Positions 32,680 to 42,733 of a stretch of DNA of 64,000 bases are shown here, in pieces. The position numbers and the translations under genes are program-made. The notes beneath the pieces were generated by a model. The model was not told where the DNA came from. It was given only the letters and a program-made list of their open reading frames with translations, and made no database searches. How positions within the stretch are numbered: the first letter of the stretch is position 1; each line of letters starts with the position of its first letter. Source of the DNA: Sphingobium sp. CR2-8 (GTDB lineage Bacteria > Pseudomonadota > Alphaproteobacteria > Sphingomonadales > Sphingomonadaceae); the NCBI RefSeq assembly GCF_035818615.1, contig NZ_JAYKZY010000002.1, positions 2,420,501 through 2,484,500 of the forward strand. Direction: 5' to 3'.

Positions 32680-33932
32680 AGGCTCGCGCCACCAGACAGT
32701 CCCAGCGCATCCCGCGCCGACGACGCCTCAACCCAGCGCATAATGTGGGCGACGGAATGCTGGATCACCACTTCGCTTTGCGAGAGCTGCATGACGTCGG
32801 TCGCCCCGGAATTGATCCCCTTCTGGGTCCGTTCGACATTGCTAAGATCTTCCAGGATGATGTCGAGCGCATGCGCGATGCGATGCTCCATCGCAAAACG
32901 CTCGCGAATTCCAAGCGGCCTGCCAGTGTAAAAGCGCGCCTCGTGTCGCGTCTCGTTCTGACTGATGGGCCAGAACTGATGTGTCAGGATGCCAAGGGCA
33001 TTGGTGTCGATATGCGTGTTCGGGAAGATATAATTGACGTCCATCGACCAGCTCGCGCTCTTGGTCGGATTGATTGCCGGATGACTGACAAAGCGTGCGA
33101 TCGCCTCCGACTTGTCGGACGAGCGATGCCGCGGATCGAACGCCAGCGCCTCGATCGCCTGATGAGCCTTGGGCGCATAATCAGGCTTTCCATACATCGA
33201 GTTCACGCCATGCGGCCCGAAAGTCTGGACCATCAGAGGGCGACCGAACGGATTGCCATTGTCCGCGAAACGAGGCTTCAGGCTGACATCGTGAATTGCC
33301 GGGATATGATACGCCTCAGCAAAGGCGTCGCCAACGACCTTCCAGTTACATTTGAGCGTGGTCTGAATAACGACAGGATCGGCGGCGTGGATATAGTCGA
33401 TCCCGCTCAGATGCGCTGCCATATCGCCAAGAAACTCCTCGAGCGTGATGTCGGGCTTGTCGCTGAAGTTCAGGAATATCCATCCCTCCCATATTTGGAG
33501 GTTGATAGCCCGGAGATGGCAGCTGGACTTGTCGAGGTTCTGAAAGTTCGCCTGGTCAGGCACACCGCGTAGCGCACCGTCCGTTGCGAACGTCCAGTTG
33601 TGGTAGCGACACACGAACGCCGGCTGATTGCCCTTGTCCTCCCATACCACCTGATTGGCGCGATGCGGGCAGACGTTGTGGAAAGCCCGTATTACATCGT
33701 CCTTGCCCCGAACGATCAGCACCGAGGCCGACAGGATGTCGACGGGTTTCACGACGAAGTCGCCCGATTTCGCGATCTCTTCCACCCGCCCCATCAGAAG
33801 CCAGGCGCGGCCAAATAGATTGGTACGCTCCGCATCATAGAATTCGGCAGAGCGATAGGGCGCGAGTGGAACTTGGCCGGTGTAGAGCGCGTCGAGCGCG
33901 GCGCCTTGCAGAACTTGCGAATACACCGTCAT
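32676..33932 (-). CDS. Rieske non-heme iron oxygenase, large (alpha) subunit
   Basis: The protein has 418 residues. The Rieske centre is Cys88/His90 (CPHR) and Cys108/His111 (CRYHNW). The mononuclear iron site is Asp202-Glu206-His209-His214 in GDAFAEAYHIPAIH, with a later acid as third ligand. AGGAGG 7 nt before the ATG is a strong ribosome-binding site. It belongs to the aromatic-ring-hydroxylating/KshA-like superfamily and will need a reductase, which is not encoded in this window. The upstream SnoaL-like gene may encode its small subunit. It should hydroxylate a ring or activated carbon of the substrate. Confidence 0.91.
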   Translation of the reverse strand: MTVYSQVLQGAALDALYTGQVPLAPYRSAEFYDAERTNLFGRAWLLMGRVEEIAKSGDFVVKPVDILSASVLIVRGKDDVIRAFHNVCPHRANQVVWEDKGNQPAFVCRYHNWTFATDGALRGVPDQANFQNLDKSSCHLRAINLQIWEGWIFLNFSDKPDITLEEFLGDMAAHLSGIDYIHAADPVVIQTTLKCNWKVVGDAFAEAYHIPAIHDVSLKPRFADNGNPFGRPLMVQTFGPHGVNSMYGKPDYAPKAHQAIEALAFDPRHRSSDKSEAIARFVSHPAINPTKSASWSMDVNYIFPNTHIDTNALGILTHQFWPISQNETRHEARFYTGRPLGIRERFAMEHRIAHALDIILEDLSNVERTQKGINSGATDVMQLSQSEVVIQHSVAHIMRWVEASSARDALGLSGGASL

Positions 33933-34312
33933 CGCGTTCCCTCCTGAACGGCCGCCGGGCGACGCGCTTCAAGATATTCGTCGATACGGACGATCTTGTC
34001 ATCACGCAGTCTGGCCACGATGCAAACGGGTCGCGGCTCGAAAGCCTCCCCTGTTTTAAGCGTCGTGTGAATAACGTGTTGCTGCACATAGCCGTCTTCG
34101 GTTCGCACGCGGCGCACGTCAGTGTAACGGACCTCGGCGGCCTTCTCGAAAAAGGCCGACAAGAACGCTAGCGTCTCCACCCTGCCCTGTTCGACGCGGT
34201 CATAGCTATGCCAGACAACCGTGTCGTCGGTGTAGAGCCGTTCAACGGCTGCGACATCGCAAGATGTGATAGCTGCGCTCAGTGCCTCTGCAATTGCGAG
34301 CGGGTCCGTCAC
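33929..34312 (-). CDS. SnoaL/NTF2-like protein, possible oxygenase small subunit
   Basis: This 127-residue NTF2-fold protein (ERLYTDDTVVWHSYDRVEQG, then FEPRPVCIVARLRDDKIVRI) starts at a GTG with GGAGGAG 7 nt before it. The longer open frame upstream is not used. Ring-hydroxylating oxygenase beta subunits and SnoaL-like isomerases share this fold. The 4-bp overlap with the Rieske gene favours a role in that enzyme. A Delta-isomerase role on a keto compound is the main alternative. Confidence 0.82.
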   Translation of the reverse strand: MTDPLAIAEALSAAITSCDVAAVERLYTDDTVVWHSYDRVEQGRVETLAFLSAFFEKAAEVRYTDVRRVRTEDGYVQQHVIHTTLKTGEAFEPRPVCIVARLRDDKIVRIDEYLEARRPAAVQEGTR

Positions 34313-34349
34313 TAAACATCTCCTCCATTCCAGCCGCGCGACGCGGCTG

Positions 34350-36838
34350 TCAAAATTTGTAGCCCAACTGAAGCAATATTTCCCGCCCGCGTGCCACGAC
34401 ACCGCGTTGCTCGCCCAAATTGCCGGGGACGCTGGCGCCACCAGTCCGGTCGGAGGCATAGGTCAGGTAATATTTGTTTGTCAGGTTACGGCCAATCAGC
34501 GCCAACCGCCAATGATCGTCGTCGGTCGCAACGGCGAGGCTGGCGTTGAAGCGCCAAAACGAATTCTGCACCGCTGCCGGACTGAATGTGTCGGATGCGT
34601 TGTAACTTCCGCTGTAGGCAGCGTCGCCGGAGATCGTGAATGTCATATTGTCCACCGGCACATTATAATCGAACCCGGCATTTCCGCTCCAGTCGGGTGA
34701 CCGCGCCGGCGCCTTGCCTTCGTTGTCCTGTTGCAGCGCCAGCGAAGTCGTGGTTGCGAAAGAGCAGCCCGGGGGCGGCACGGCTGTTGCACGAACAGAA
34801 CCTGCCGGGAAGGCATATGAATAGCATTGCCCCACATAGTCGTGGAATCGGTTACGAACATAGGTGACCGCGCCGCGCAACGTCAGGCTGTCGCTTGCCC
34901 GATAGTTTCCATCAAGCTCAACACCACGCTGACGCAAGCCACCGGCGTTGCCGACCACGAACGTCACCCGCTGCGGATCGAAAGCATTGACTTGGAGATC
35001 GCTGAAGTTGAAAGCGAAGCCAGTCAGGGACAGGCGTAGACGACGGTCAAGGAACTGGCCCTTGGCACCCAGTTCGAAGCCCTTGACGCGTTCCGAGTTG
35101 AAGTCGAGGTCTGAAATCCGGGTACCTGTATTGACGAGCGCCGCCTGATAGCCGCCCGATTTGAACCCGGTCTTATAGGCCAGGTACACGGTCTGGTCAG
35201 GGGATGGGTGCCAGGTCAGCGTTGCTTCGGGCGACCAGTTATTCTCGGTGATCCGGCCAGACAAGCGGCCGGGCACCGTTTCCCGGGAAAGATGATGTTG
35301 GCAACGTTGAACGCTCCAAACCCGTAGAGGCTGGTGGTCGTGTCGAGCTTGCGTTCGTTCGTATATCTTACGCCTGCCGCAAACTCGACCTCCGGCATGA
35401 CCTCCCACAAGACCTGACCAAAGCCTGAGAGGGTGCGCCCTTCCTGCTGCGTCAGTATATCGGCAGAATCGAACCGTTTGGCGATCGGATTATAGTTGGC
35501 GTCGTTCAACTTCACGTCGGCGTGATAATCGCGATCCGTCTTCTGATAATAGACGCCGCCGGCAAGGTTAAGTGCGCCGTCTAGATCGGTGGTGAAGCGA
35601 ATTTCCTGGCTGAACTCCTTGATGGAGTCGGTTTCACCCGAATAAAGTTGAGAGTAGACTGTATGGTCAAGTCCGTACTGTGAGGCGACTTTCGCATAAT
35701 TATATCCGGTCTGCGACGTGATTGTAACCTTGTCCAGATCTGCGACGATACGCCCCGATACGGACGTGAAATCGAGCTTGCCAAACGACCGCCCGGTACC
35801 ATCCGTAAGGGGCACTCCAGCGCCTACCGTCGGGGAGACGTCGCCATTGCTCGTGTGATTGTCGGCTTTGCATTCGCCATATGGGTCCACGACACCATAC
35901 ATTCGGGGTTTATCGCCAACGCACGGCCCAATGTTCTGCGATGCCGTCCCCGGCCCCTGATCGCGATAGCGCGAATGGAACACCTTGAGGGTCGCGGTGA
36001 GTGTATCGGTGGGCTTATATTCAAGAGTGACGCGTCCGAGCAGTTCGTTGTTGCCATAGCGATCATGCCTTGCGCCTGGCAATGAGGCGGCACCTACAGG
36101 AGCACCGGTTGCAGGATTATAGAAAGGGTTGGCGATCGGCTGGGCATCGTTATGCATCCAGCCGTCCAGATCGCGATATCGAACTGCGACCCTGAAGCCC
36201 AGCGTGTCGCTTATCGGGCCGGATACGGTCCCATCCAGATACACCTCGTTGCCGACAAATTCATAGCCGGTTCCCAGTGAAACCTCGAAGTCCTTGGTGG
36301 GGCCGTTGCTTGTCAACGATATGACGCCAGCTGGGCTGTTCTTGCCAAAGAACAGCGCCTGCGGGCCACGCAATACGTCCACCTGTCCGATATCAAAAAA
36401 GCCGATCCCGGCAATTCGGCCGTTGCTTGTCTGGACGCCGTCAAGTGCTACCGACACCGCCTGTTCAAAGCCGGCGACATTTGCGGGCGAACTGATCCCC
36501 CGGATGCCGATCGTCCCACCGCCGGTCTGCCGCGTCGACGAAATGATGACCGAAGGCGTGAGTTCGGCGACCTTTGTAAGATCGGTAGCCACGCCGCGCT
36601 CCAATGCGGCCGGCGAGAGCGAAGAGACCGCAACGGGTACGCGCACCAGGGTTTCACCACGGGCTCGCGCCGTCACGACAATGTCTTCGGTCGAGGACAC
36701 TTCAGCAGTCGGCTGGGGAGAACTGCCAGCTGTCGCGACCGGCACGGCATCTGTCTGAGCATAGGCCGCGCTCATGCCCAAAGACATGATCGACGCACCA
36801 GTTGCTAGGAGTGCTTTCAAGCTCGACATCTTTCGCAT
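34350..36838 (-). pseudogene. TonB-dependent receptor gene with a frameshift
   Basis: The start at 36838 (GGAGGGG 7 nt upstream) encodes a signal peptide, a TonB-box-like TEDIVVTARARG, a plug domain (IGQVDVLRGPQALFFGKNSPAG) and the first barrel strands. The frame breaks at an A-run (TTT on the forward strand at 35279-35281). Adding one A there would join IIFPGK to TVPGRLSGRITENNWSPEA and continue to the C-terminal Phe (LQLGYKF). The two pieces therefore make one receptor of about 830 residues. It may be a real loss-of-function mutation, a phase-variable run or a sequencing error; a 3-base run makes phase variation unlikely. It probably imported the island's hydrophobic substrate. Confidence 0.88.
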
Positions 36839-36916
36839 AACTATTCCCCTCCGTGATTCATCCGGCGATCCGGACTGATCTTGCGGGCACAATCTCAGAT
36901 TATGGTATGCGGGGCA

Positions 36917-36934
36917 GTCCCCTTGCGTCGGGAC
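36917..36934. promoter_or_regulatory. GTCCC-N8-GGGAC inverted repeat, site 5
   Basis: The site lies 79 bp upstream of the start of the frameshifted TonB receptor gene, in the promoter position. It is an exact copy of both arms with an 8-nt spacer. Confidence 0.55.
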
Positions 36935-36958
36935 AGGTGACCGGGCGAACCCGGCCAC

Positions 36959-37399
36959 GGACCCGAATATGGTAGGGTTGGAAAAATGCGCATATCAACT
37001 TGGCGCGCTTGCCCGCATCAACCCGCGTCTTGTGGCAGCCTTTTTGAAGGGCTGGAACCGGATCGTCGCACGTCAGAGGCTGGCACTCTGCGGGCAAGCC
37101 GGATTTCCGGGGGACTGAACGCGAATGTCAGCCTACGGCGATCTTAAGTTTTCCAATTCCGCAATTGCACTCGATCCTGACGCCAGTGCTTACGCGCCCA
37201 AAAGCTGCCAGCCACGCCGGGGCGTCGAGCACTGCCGGTCCCCTGGAACCAGGGATCGCAAACGCAGGGCAGATAACTCACCAACCGAAGTCAGCGAGAC
37301 AGGGAGGACGCGAACTCGCCTCTGTCTGGATAACCTTAGGAACGGTTGCGTGGCAGCGACAGGGCGCGCCGCCGCCAGGCAACCCTGTCTTGCCGCGTA
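36959..37399. other. spacer between the receptor and hydratase operons
   Basis: About 440 bp lie between the receptor promoter and the 3' end of the LeuD-like gene. Forward open frames here (for example from 37125) run antisense into that gene and show no family resemblance. No gene is supported. Confidence 0.5.
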
Positions 37400-38029
37400 T
37401 CAGTCGATCAGGCGTGCGTCCGCAGCAATGGGCGGCGAAATGATCGCCATTCCCGTCTCCCAGCGATCGATTTGGTCAGCAAGTGCCAGGGTAGCGCCGA
37501 TCTCGTCCAGACCTAGCAGGAGTGTTTCCTTGCGCCCGGGGCTGATGGCAAATTCGATCGGCGCACTATTCTCAGGAAGCAATTGCTGCGCAGGCAAGTC
37601 CACGCTCATCGTGGCCGTCCTGGGGTCGCTCGCTAGCGCAAGGAGCATATCCACCTGCGTTCTATCCAGAATGATCGGCAAAATACCGTTCTTGAAACAA
37701 TTATTGTAAAAAATGTCCGCGAAGCTTGGGGCGATGATGCAGCGGATCCCAAAATCCGCCAGCGCCCATGGCGCATGTTCACGGCTGGATCCGCAGCCGA
37801 AATTGTCCAGCGTGATCAGAAGGCTGGCGTTCCGCCATGGCGATCCATTGAGTACGAAGTCGGGCCGCTCTGCGCCATCGACGTCGAAGCGCATGGCGTG
37901 GAAGAGGTGGCGTCCCAAGCCCTCGCGGCTGATGGTCTTGAGAAAGCTGCCTGGAAGGATTTTGTCGGTGTCGACATTCGCCAGCGGCAGGGCGGCAGCT
38001 ATACCCCGAAGAGTGGTGAACTTACGCAT
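37400..38029 (-). CDS. aconitase-superfamily hydratase, small subunit (LeuD-like)
   Basis: This 209-residue swivelling-domain subunit has [15 protein letters not shown] near 18 and [18 protein letters not shown] near 75, the substrate-binding SREHA motif of isopropylmalate isomerase/LeuD. GGAGG lies 7 nt before the ATG, which overlaps the large-subunit stop by 8 bp. In this catabolic setting it more likely belongs to a hydratase or isomerase for a 2-alkylmaleate or alkylmalate than to leucine synthesis. The final residues (about 170-209) are a tail with little recognisable pattern. Confidence 0.87.
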   Translation of the reverse strand: MRKFTTLRGIAAALPLANVDTDKILPGSFLKTISREGLGRHLFHAMRFDVDGAERPDFVLNGSPWRNASLLITLDNFGCGSSREHAPWALADFGIRCIIAPSFADIFYNNCFKNGILPIILDRTQVDMLLALASDPRTATMSVDLPAQQLLPENSAPIEFAISPGRKETLLLGLDEIGATLALADQIDRWETGMAIISPPIAADARLID

Positions 38030-39434
38030 CGGCGAGCCTCCGGACATCCGTGATCTTGCCGCAGACGGCCGCAGCCGCGGCCATGGCCGGGGACATCAGG
38101 TGGGTGCGCCCGCCGGGCCCCTGGCGCCCCTCGAAATTCCTGTTGGACGTCGAGGCGCAACGCTCGCCCGGTCGAAGCCGGTCGGGATTCATGCCGAGAC
38201 ACATGGAACAGCCCGCCTCGCGCCATTCAAAACCGGCAGAGACGAAGATCTGGTCCAACCCTTCCCGCTCAGCCTGGGCCCGGATGCGCCCGGATCCGGG
38301 GACGACCAGCGCGCGAACGCCTTCTGCGACCTTTCGCCCTTCGGCAATTTTTGCAGCGGCTCGCAAATCCTCGATACGGCTATTCGTACAACTGCCGATA
38401 AACACGACATCGATCGGAATGTCAGCGACAGGCGTCCCCGCGACCAAACCCATATAGTCCAGCATCTGGCGCCTCTGGGCGACTTCCTCATCCCGAAGAC
38501 CATCCAGGCTAGGCACGACATCGTCGATCGTGCAGACCGCTTCTGGGCTTGTGCCCCACGTTACCATCGGCGCTACGGCGGACGCATCGATCGTTATGAC
38601 GCTGTCGTAATCTGCACCGGGATCACTGCGCAACGCTCGCCATTGTGCTTTGGCCCGTGTGAATGCGTCACCTCTGGGGACGTAGGGCAGGCCCTCGAGA
38701 TAGGCGAAGGTCGTCTCGTCGGGGGCAATCAGACCGGCGCGTGCGCCCGCCTCGATGGACATGTTGCAGACCGTCATGCGGCCCGCCATGTCCAGTCCGC
38801 TGATCGCCGGTCCCGCATATTCTATTACGTGCCCCGTTGCTCCCGCCGTCCCGATCCGGCCGATGATGGCCAGGATGAGATCCTTCGCCGTAACGCCGGG
38901 CGATAGCGTGCCTTCCACATTGACCAGCATGTTTTTCGCCGGCGCCTGCAGAAGCGTCTGGGTGGCAAGGACATGCTCTACTTCGGATGTTCCGATGCCG
39001 AATGCGAGGGCGCCGAAAGCCCCGTGGGTCGACGTGTGGCTGTCGCCGCATACGATCGTCAGGCCTGGCAAAGTCAGGCCCAATTCCGGGCCGATGACGT
39101 GGACGATACCCTGACCGCGACTCAAGAGCGGCACATAAGGAACACCAAAATCGGCGACGTTGCGTTCGAGCGTCGCTACCTGGATGCGGCTACCCTCATC
39201 GGCAATCGGCTGGTCCCGCTCTGACGTCGGGACATTGTGATCGGCCACCGCGATCGTCGCCTGTGAGCGCCGGACGGTGCGCCCAGCGAGGCGCAGCCCC
39301 TCGAACGCCTGGGGACTTGTTACCTCATTGACGAGGTGACGATCGATATAAAGAATGACATTGCCGCCATCCGCCGGTGCTACGACATGGGCGTCCCAAA
39401 TCTTCTGAAAAATGGTGCGGGGCACGGCTGTCAC
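38022..39434 (-). CDS. aconitase-superfamily hydratase, large subunit (LeuC-like)
   Basis: The 470-residue subunit has the [4Fe-4S] cluster cysteines in [14 protein letters not shown] near 345 and [11 protein letters not shown] near 405, the classical three-Cys set. Early blocks are [24 protein letters not shown] and [23 protein letters not shown] at 39434 follows CAGGAGG by 6 nt and begins 1 nt after the HMGL-like gene. Relatives include isopropylmalate isomerase, citraconate hydratase and dimethylmaleate hydratase. With a CoA-transferase and lyase in the same operon, an alkylmalate-forming role is plausible. Confidence 0.89.
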   Translation of the reverse strand: MTAVPRTIFQKIWDAHVVAPADGGNVILYIDRHLVNEVTSPQAFEGLRLAGRTVRRSQATIAVADHNVPTSERDQPIADEGSRIQVATLERNVADFGVPYVPLLSRGQGIVHVIGPELGLTLPGLTIVCGDSHTSTHGAFGALAFGIGTSEVEHVLATQTLLQAPAKNMLVNVEGTLSPGVTAKDLILAIIGRIGTAGATGHVIEYAGPAISGLDMAGRMTVCNMSIEAGARAGLIAPDETTFAYLEGLPYVPRGDAFTRAKAQWRALRSDPGADYDSVITIDASAVAPMVTWGTSPEAVCTIDDVVPSLDGLRDEEVAQRRQMLDYMGLVAGTPVADIPIDVVFIGSCTNSRIEDLRAAAKIAEGRKVAEGVRALVVPGSGRIRAQAEREGLDQIFVSAGFEWREAGCSMCLGMNPDRLRPGERCASTSNRNFEGRQGPGGRTHLMSPAMAAAAAVCGKITDVRRLADA

Positions 39435-39435
39435 C

Positions 39436-40356
39436 TTAAGCCTCCTGCCGACATAATGTGGCAACCAGGGCATCGCGCACGCGCCCGCCAGCGGTTGCTC
39501 CGGGAAGTTTTGCGGCCTCTCCAGCCACGGCGATCAGGGCCATCAGGTCGATCCCCGTTGAAATGCCCATCCGTTCGAGAGTCCACACCACGTCTTCGGT
39601 GGCAACGTTGCCGGTCGCTCCGGGGGCAAACGGGCAGCCGCCAAGGCCAGCGACGGAGGCGTCAATGACGGTCAAGCCGGCGGTGGTGGCCGCAATGACG
39701 TTTGCGACGCCAAGACCATAGGTGTCATGCCCGTGAAACGCCCATTGCGCGACTTCGGGGTGCCGGCTTCGCGCCGTTCCCAACAACGCGGCGACCCGGT
39801 CCGGCGTGACGCGCCCGGTTGTGTCACATAGGCAGAGCTCCGCGTCCGGCTTTATCGCCGCCACGCGCGCGATGATGTCCAGCGCTTCCGCTGGATCGAC
39901 AGGCCCATCGAACGGGCAGTCGAACGCCGTCGCCAGATTGATCCGCATTGCCACGCCCTCTGGCAACATGGCGCAAATCCGCGCATATTCCGCGACCGAG
40001 TCCAGCGGCGTACGGCGAACGTTGTTCATATTGTGCTTCTCCGAAACGGAGAGCACGAATGCCAGCCTGGTCGCGCCGGCCGCCAGGGCCCGTTCCGTGT
40101 GACGCAAATTTGGGACGAGTACCTGCACCTCCAGCCCGTCGAGATCCTGGGTGGCCTGGACTATGGTCGCCGCGTCCGCGAGTTGCGGGACAGCGACATC
40201 GCTGACGAAGGCGGTAGCTTCGATCCGCCGCAGTCCGGCCGCGTGGAGCTGCCGAATGGTCGTCAGCTTCTGATCGGTCGGAATGAACGGCCCGATCGGT
40301 TGAAAGCCATCACGTGGCCCGACGTCGACGATCGTCACTGCCTTCACGCCTGTCAT
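39436..40356 (-). CDS. HMG-CoA lyase-like protein (citramalyl/alkylmalyl-CoA lyase candidate)
   Basis: The 306-residue TIM-barrel lyase has [12 protein letters not shown] near 11, CDTTGRVTP near 195, metal ligands [12 protein letters not shown] near 225, and the active-site Cys loop [20 protein letters not shown] near 255. All are as in HMG-CoA lyases. It should cleave a 3-hydroxy-3-alkyl-acyl-CoA into acetyl-CoA or another CoA ester plus a keto acid. It starts in an ATGA overlap with the CoA-transferase gene, so the two act together. Confidence 0.9.
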   Translation of the reverse strand: MTGVKAVTIVDVGPRDGFQPIGPFIPTDQKLTTIRQLHAAGLRRIEATAFVSDVAVPQLADAATIVQATQDLDGLEVQVLVPNLRHTERALAAGATRLAFVLSVSEKHNMNNVRRTPLDSVAEYARICAMLPEGVAMRINLATAFDCPFDGPVDPAEALDIIARVAAIKPDAELCLCDTTGRVTPDRVAALLGTARSRHPEVAQWAFHGHDTYGLGVANVIAATTAGLTVIDASVAGLGGCPFAPGATGNVATEDVVWTLERMGISTGIDLMALIAVAGEAAKLPGATAGGRVRDALVATLCRQEA

Positions 40357-41579
40357 ATGACGACACCCTTACGTTTGAATTCGGAAATATCGGCAGCCTC
40401 ATAGCCTGCCTCGCGCAGCACCAGTTCGGTGTGCTGTCCGACTGCTGGTCCCGCCCAGCGGACCTCGCCCGGGCTTTCCTCCACATGCGGCACGATGCCG
40501 CTGTGCAAGACCGGGCCGAGCAATGGATCGTCGATTTCACGCACCATGCCCCGCGCCAGATATTGGACGTCATTGGCGGCGTCCGCGGCGGTATAGGCGC
40601 GGGAATTTGGAATATCGGATGCTGTCAGGAGCCCTTCCAGAGCTTCCGCAGTATAATTGCGGGTCCAATCAGAGATCAGCGCATCCAACTCCACGGCGTG
40701 TGCCACGCGCGCAAGATTACCGACGAATCGCGCATCACTGACCAGCTCTGGACGTCCGATCAACTCCATCAGCCGCGCGAACAGCGGTTCGGAATTGGCT
40801 GCGATCAGAACAAAACCGCCGTCCTGTGCCGGATAGGCATTGCTTGGAGCGGCGGTCGCGATACCTCCTCCGGTCGGCTCCTTGATCTTCCCCAGCCGGC
40901 CATATTCTGGAAGCATCGCCTCCATCATGCTGAAGACGCTTTCGGTCAAGGCGACGTCGAGGATACGGGATTCGCCATCGCCCCCGCTGCGATCACGTTG
41001 CCAAAGTGCGCTCATAATGCCGAATGCTGCGTACAGGCCGGCGATAGAATCGCCGATGCTAATTCCGACCCGCACAGGCGGCAGGCCGAAGGTGCCTGGC
41101 GGGTGGTTCGTCAAATACCGCAGCCCCCCGATTGCCTCCCCGATCACGCCAAAGGCAGCTCGGTCTTTATATGGGCCGGATTGGCCATATCCTGAAATCC
41201 GGGCAATGATCAGGCCGGGCCGGGCTGATTTCAAACATTTGGCGTCGAGCCCCATTCGATCCAGTTGCCCGGGACGAAAATTCTCCACGAGCACGTCGCA
41301 GTCGGCGACGATCTTCAGGATGATCTCGCGCGCTTCGGGCGCCTTCAGGTTGACCGCGATACTACGCTTATTTCGACCGTGTACAGACCACCATAATGAA
41401 TGACCGTCGATCTGCTCGCCCCACTGACGGACAGGATCGCCAGCCAGCGGCTCTACCTTGATGATATCCGCGCCAAGGTCGCCTAACAATCTGGTGCAGA
41501 AAGGCGCCGCAACGAAATGCCCGATTTCAAGAACTCGCAGTCCGTGCAGGGTCGCTCCGGGCAATTTCGTATCCGCCAT
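40353..41579 (-). CDS. family III (CaiB/BaiF) acyl-CoA transferase
   Basis: This 408-residue protein has RVLEIGHFVAAPFCTRLLGD near 15, IIKVEPLAGDPVRQ, NKRSIAVNLK near 70 and the catalytic Asp in GISIGDSIAGLYAAFG near 170. It transfers CoA to an organic acid by a glutamyl- or aspartyl-anhydride mechanism. It is first in a four-gene reverse operon (transferase, lyase, hydratase large, hydratase small). Its acceptor is therefore probably a hydroxy-diacid that the lyase then splits. Confidence 0.91.
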   Translation of the reverse strand: MADTKLPGATLHGLRVLEIGHFVAAPFCTRLLGDLGADIIKVEPLAGDPVRQWGEQIDGHSLWWSVHGRNKRSIAVNLKAPEAREIILKIVADCDVLVENFRPGQLDRMGLDAKCLKSARPGLIIARISGYGQSGPYKDRAAFGVIGEAIGGLRYLTNHPPGTFGLPPVRVGISIGDSIAGLYAAFGIMSALWQRDRSGGDGESRILDVALTESVFSMMEAMLPEYGRLGKIKEPTGGGIATAAPSNAYPAQDGGFVLIAANSEPLFARLMELIGRPELVSDARFVGNLARVAHAVELDALISDWTRNYTAEALEGLLTASDIPNSRAYTAADAANDVQYLARGMVREIDDPLLGPVLHSGIVPHVEESPGEVRWAGPAVGQHTELVLREAGYEAADISEFKRKGVVI

Positions 41580-41755
41580 CTTCGTCCCGTCATTTTGACT
41601 TGTGCCGGAGTTGCCTTACGACGGAACCTTGCTGCGCGTGGTCCCCATCACCGGTTACAACCGGGATGCGTGCAACGTTGGCATACGAGTTTGCTGAGGC
41701 GTTCGGATTACGGCATGACGTCCGTTGGCCGTTTCAACGAAGGTCGGCTACCAGC

Positions 41756-42223
41756 ATGTTGTCGGACATCCGGTTCGATGAACGTGATGAGACGTTTCAA
41801 GATTTAGGCGAAGATATGGTAGAGGAATTTCCCCAAACGAACACCGGCCATGACCGCTTTCTCGGCATAGTCCTGCTATCGGAAGAGACCGGTGTAGCCG
41901 AGTTTGGCCTCGACTGGCGCGATGACCTGATGGCTCAGCAATTCTCCCAGGTTCCTGCGTCGGCGCCAATTCTTAGCTTGATGGAAGGCGCCTGCAGCCG
42001 TGCCGTGTCGTCAGCACTCAGCAATTCGGAGCCGAGTGTGATACTTAGCCTCAGGGTCGATCATCTGCGCCCCGCGCGTCCGGGGCATCGCCTCGTGGGT
42101 AAAGCGGAATGCGTACGGATAACCTCGCGAATTGCGTTTGCACGAGGTATTGCGCACGATGGCGACGAAAATGACCCTGTCGCCAATGTCAACGCAAGCT
42201 TCTTCCGCGTGGTTGAAGCATGA
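41756..42223 (+). CDS. hotdog-fold thioesterase (PaaI-like), first of a tandem pair
   Basis: This protein of about 155 residues has a single hotdog domain in its second part: AEFGLDWRDDLMAQ, SLMEGACSRAV, and VILSLRVDHLRPARPGHRLV. This is the PaaI/YbgC-like arrangement. The start is uncertain. The ATG at 41756 has only a weak AAGG upstream; a later ATG at 41816 would give a more typical length. Its stop overlaps the next gene as ATGA. It could release free CoA from stalled intermediates. Confidence 0.72.
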   Translation: MLSDIRFDERDETFQDLGEDMVEEFPQTNTGHDRFLGIVLLSEETGVAEFGLDWRDDLMAQQFSQVPASAPILSLMEGACSRAVSSALSNSEPSVILSLRVDHLRPARPGHRLVGKAECVRITSRIAFARGIAHDGDENDPVANVNASFFRVVEA

Positions 42224-42609
42224 TGATCGTCCGCCCTTACGCCAACTCTCTGGGCGTGCGCGTTGAACAAGACGCCATGAGCGGACTTCCGCTCTGCACC
42301 ATGCCACCCGGTCCGCGGGTTGCTGGAGACTCGGATATGTTGCACGGCGGCGCGCTGGCCGGGTTGCTCGAGGCAGCAGCTGGCACCGCTGTGGAACAAT
42401 CGCTTGGTACTACGCAACTTGAGGTGCAGCCGGTGTCTATCAACGTCGATTACATGCGCAAGGGACGTCTGGTCAAAACGCAAGCGAATGCCGAGATAGT
42501 GCGGCGGGGCGCCCATATCGTGCATGTCGAGGCCACTGCCTGGCAGGATGACCCGCAGCGCCCCATAGCGGTCGCGCGCTTGGTTTTCTCCCTGCGTGCG
42601 AGAGGCTAA
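42220..42609 (+). CDS. hotdog-fold thioesterase (PaaI-like), second of a tandem pair
   Basis: This 129-residue protein has the PaaI pattern more clearly: MLHGGALAGLLEAAAGTAVE carries the helix with the catalytic acidic residue, followed by VQPVSINVDYMRKGR and AIVRRGAHIVHVEATAWQ-like strands. It overlaps the previous gene by 4 bp. Two different hotdog proteins encoded in tandem may form a heteromeric thioesterase. Confidence 0.82.
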   Translation: MMIVRPYANSLGVRVEQDAMSGLPLCTMPPGPRVAGDSDMLHGGALAGLLEAAAGTAVEQSLGTTQLEVQPVSINVDYMRKGRLVKTQANAEIVRRGAHIVHVEATAWQDDPQRPIAVARLVFSLRARG

Positions 42610-42733
42610 GCAACGAAAGCGGGTAAGAGCGACGACGTGGTCCGTAGAGAGATTGTGTCTATGTCGACACTGAGATACCATGGACCCGGATCGGCCATTA
42701 GAAGCCGCCTGACTCATCCATGGAGAGCGACAC

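Noticed and set aside
37400..39434. LeuCD-like genes as the leucine biosynthetic isopropylmalate isomerase
   Set aside because: They are in an operon with a CoA-transferase and an HMGL-like lyase and without leuA or leuB; a catabolic role is more likely, though not proven.
41581..41755. A seventh GTCCC/GGGAC site in the divergent region between the CoA-transferase and thioesterase genes
   Set aside because: GTCCC occurs there but the nearest GGGA is about 17 nt away and incomplete, so it does not match the spacing of the other sites.
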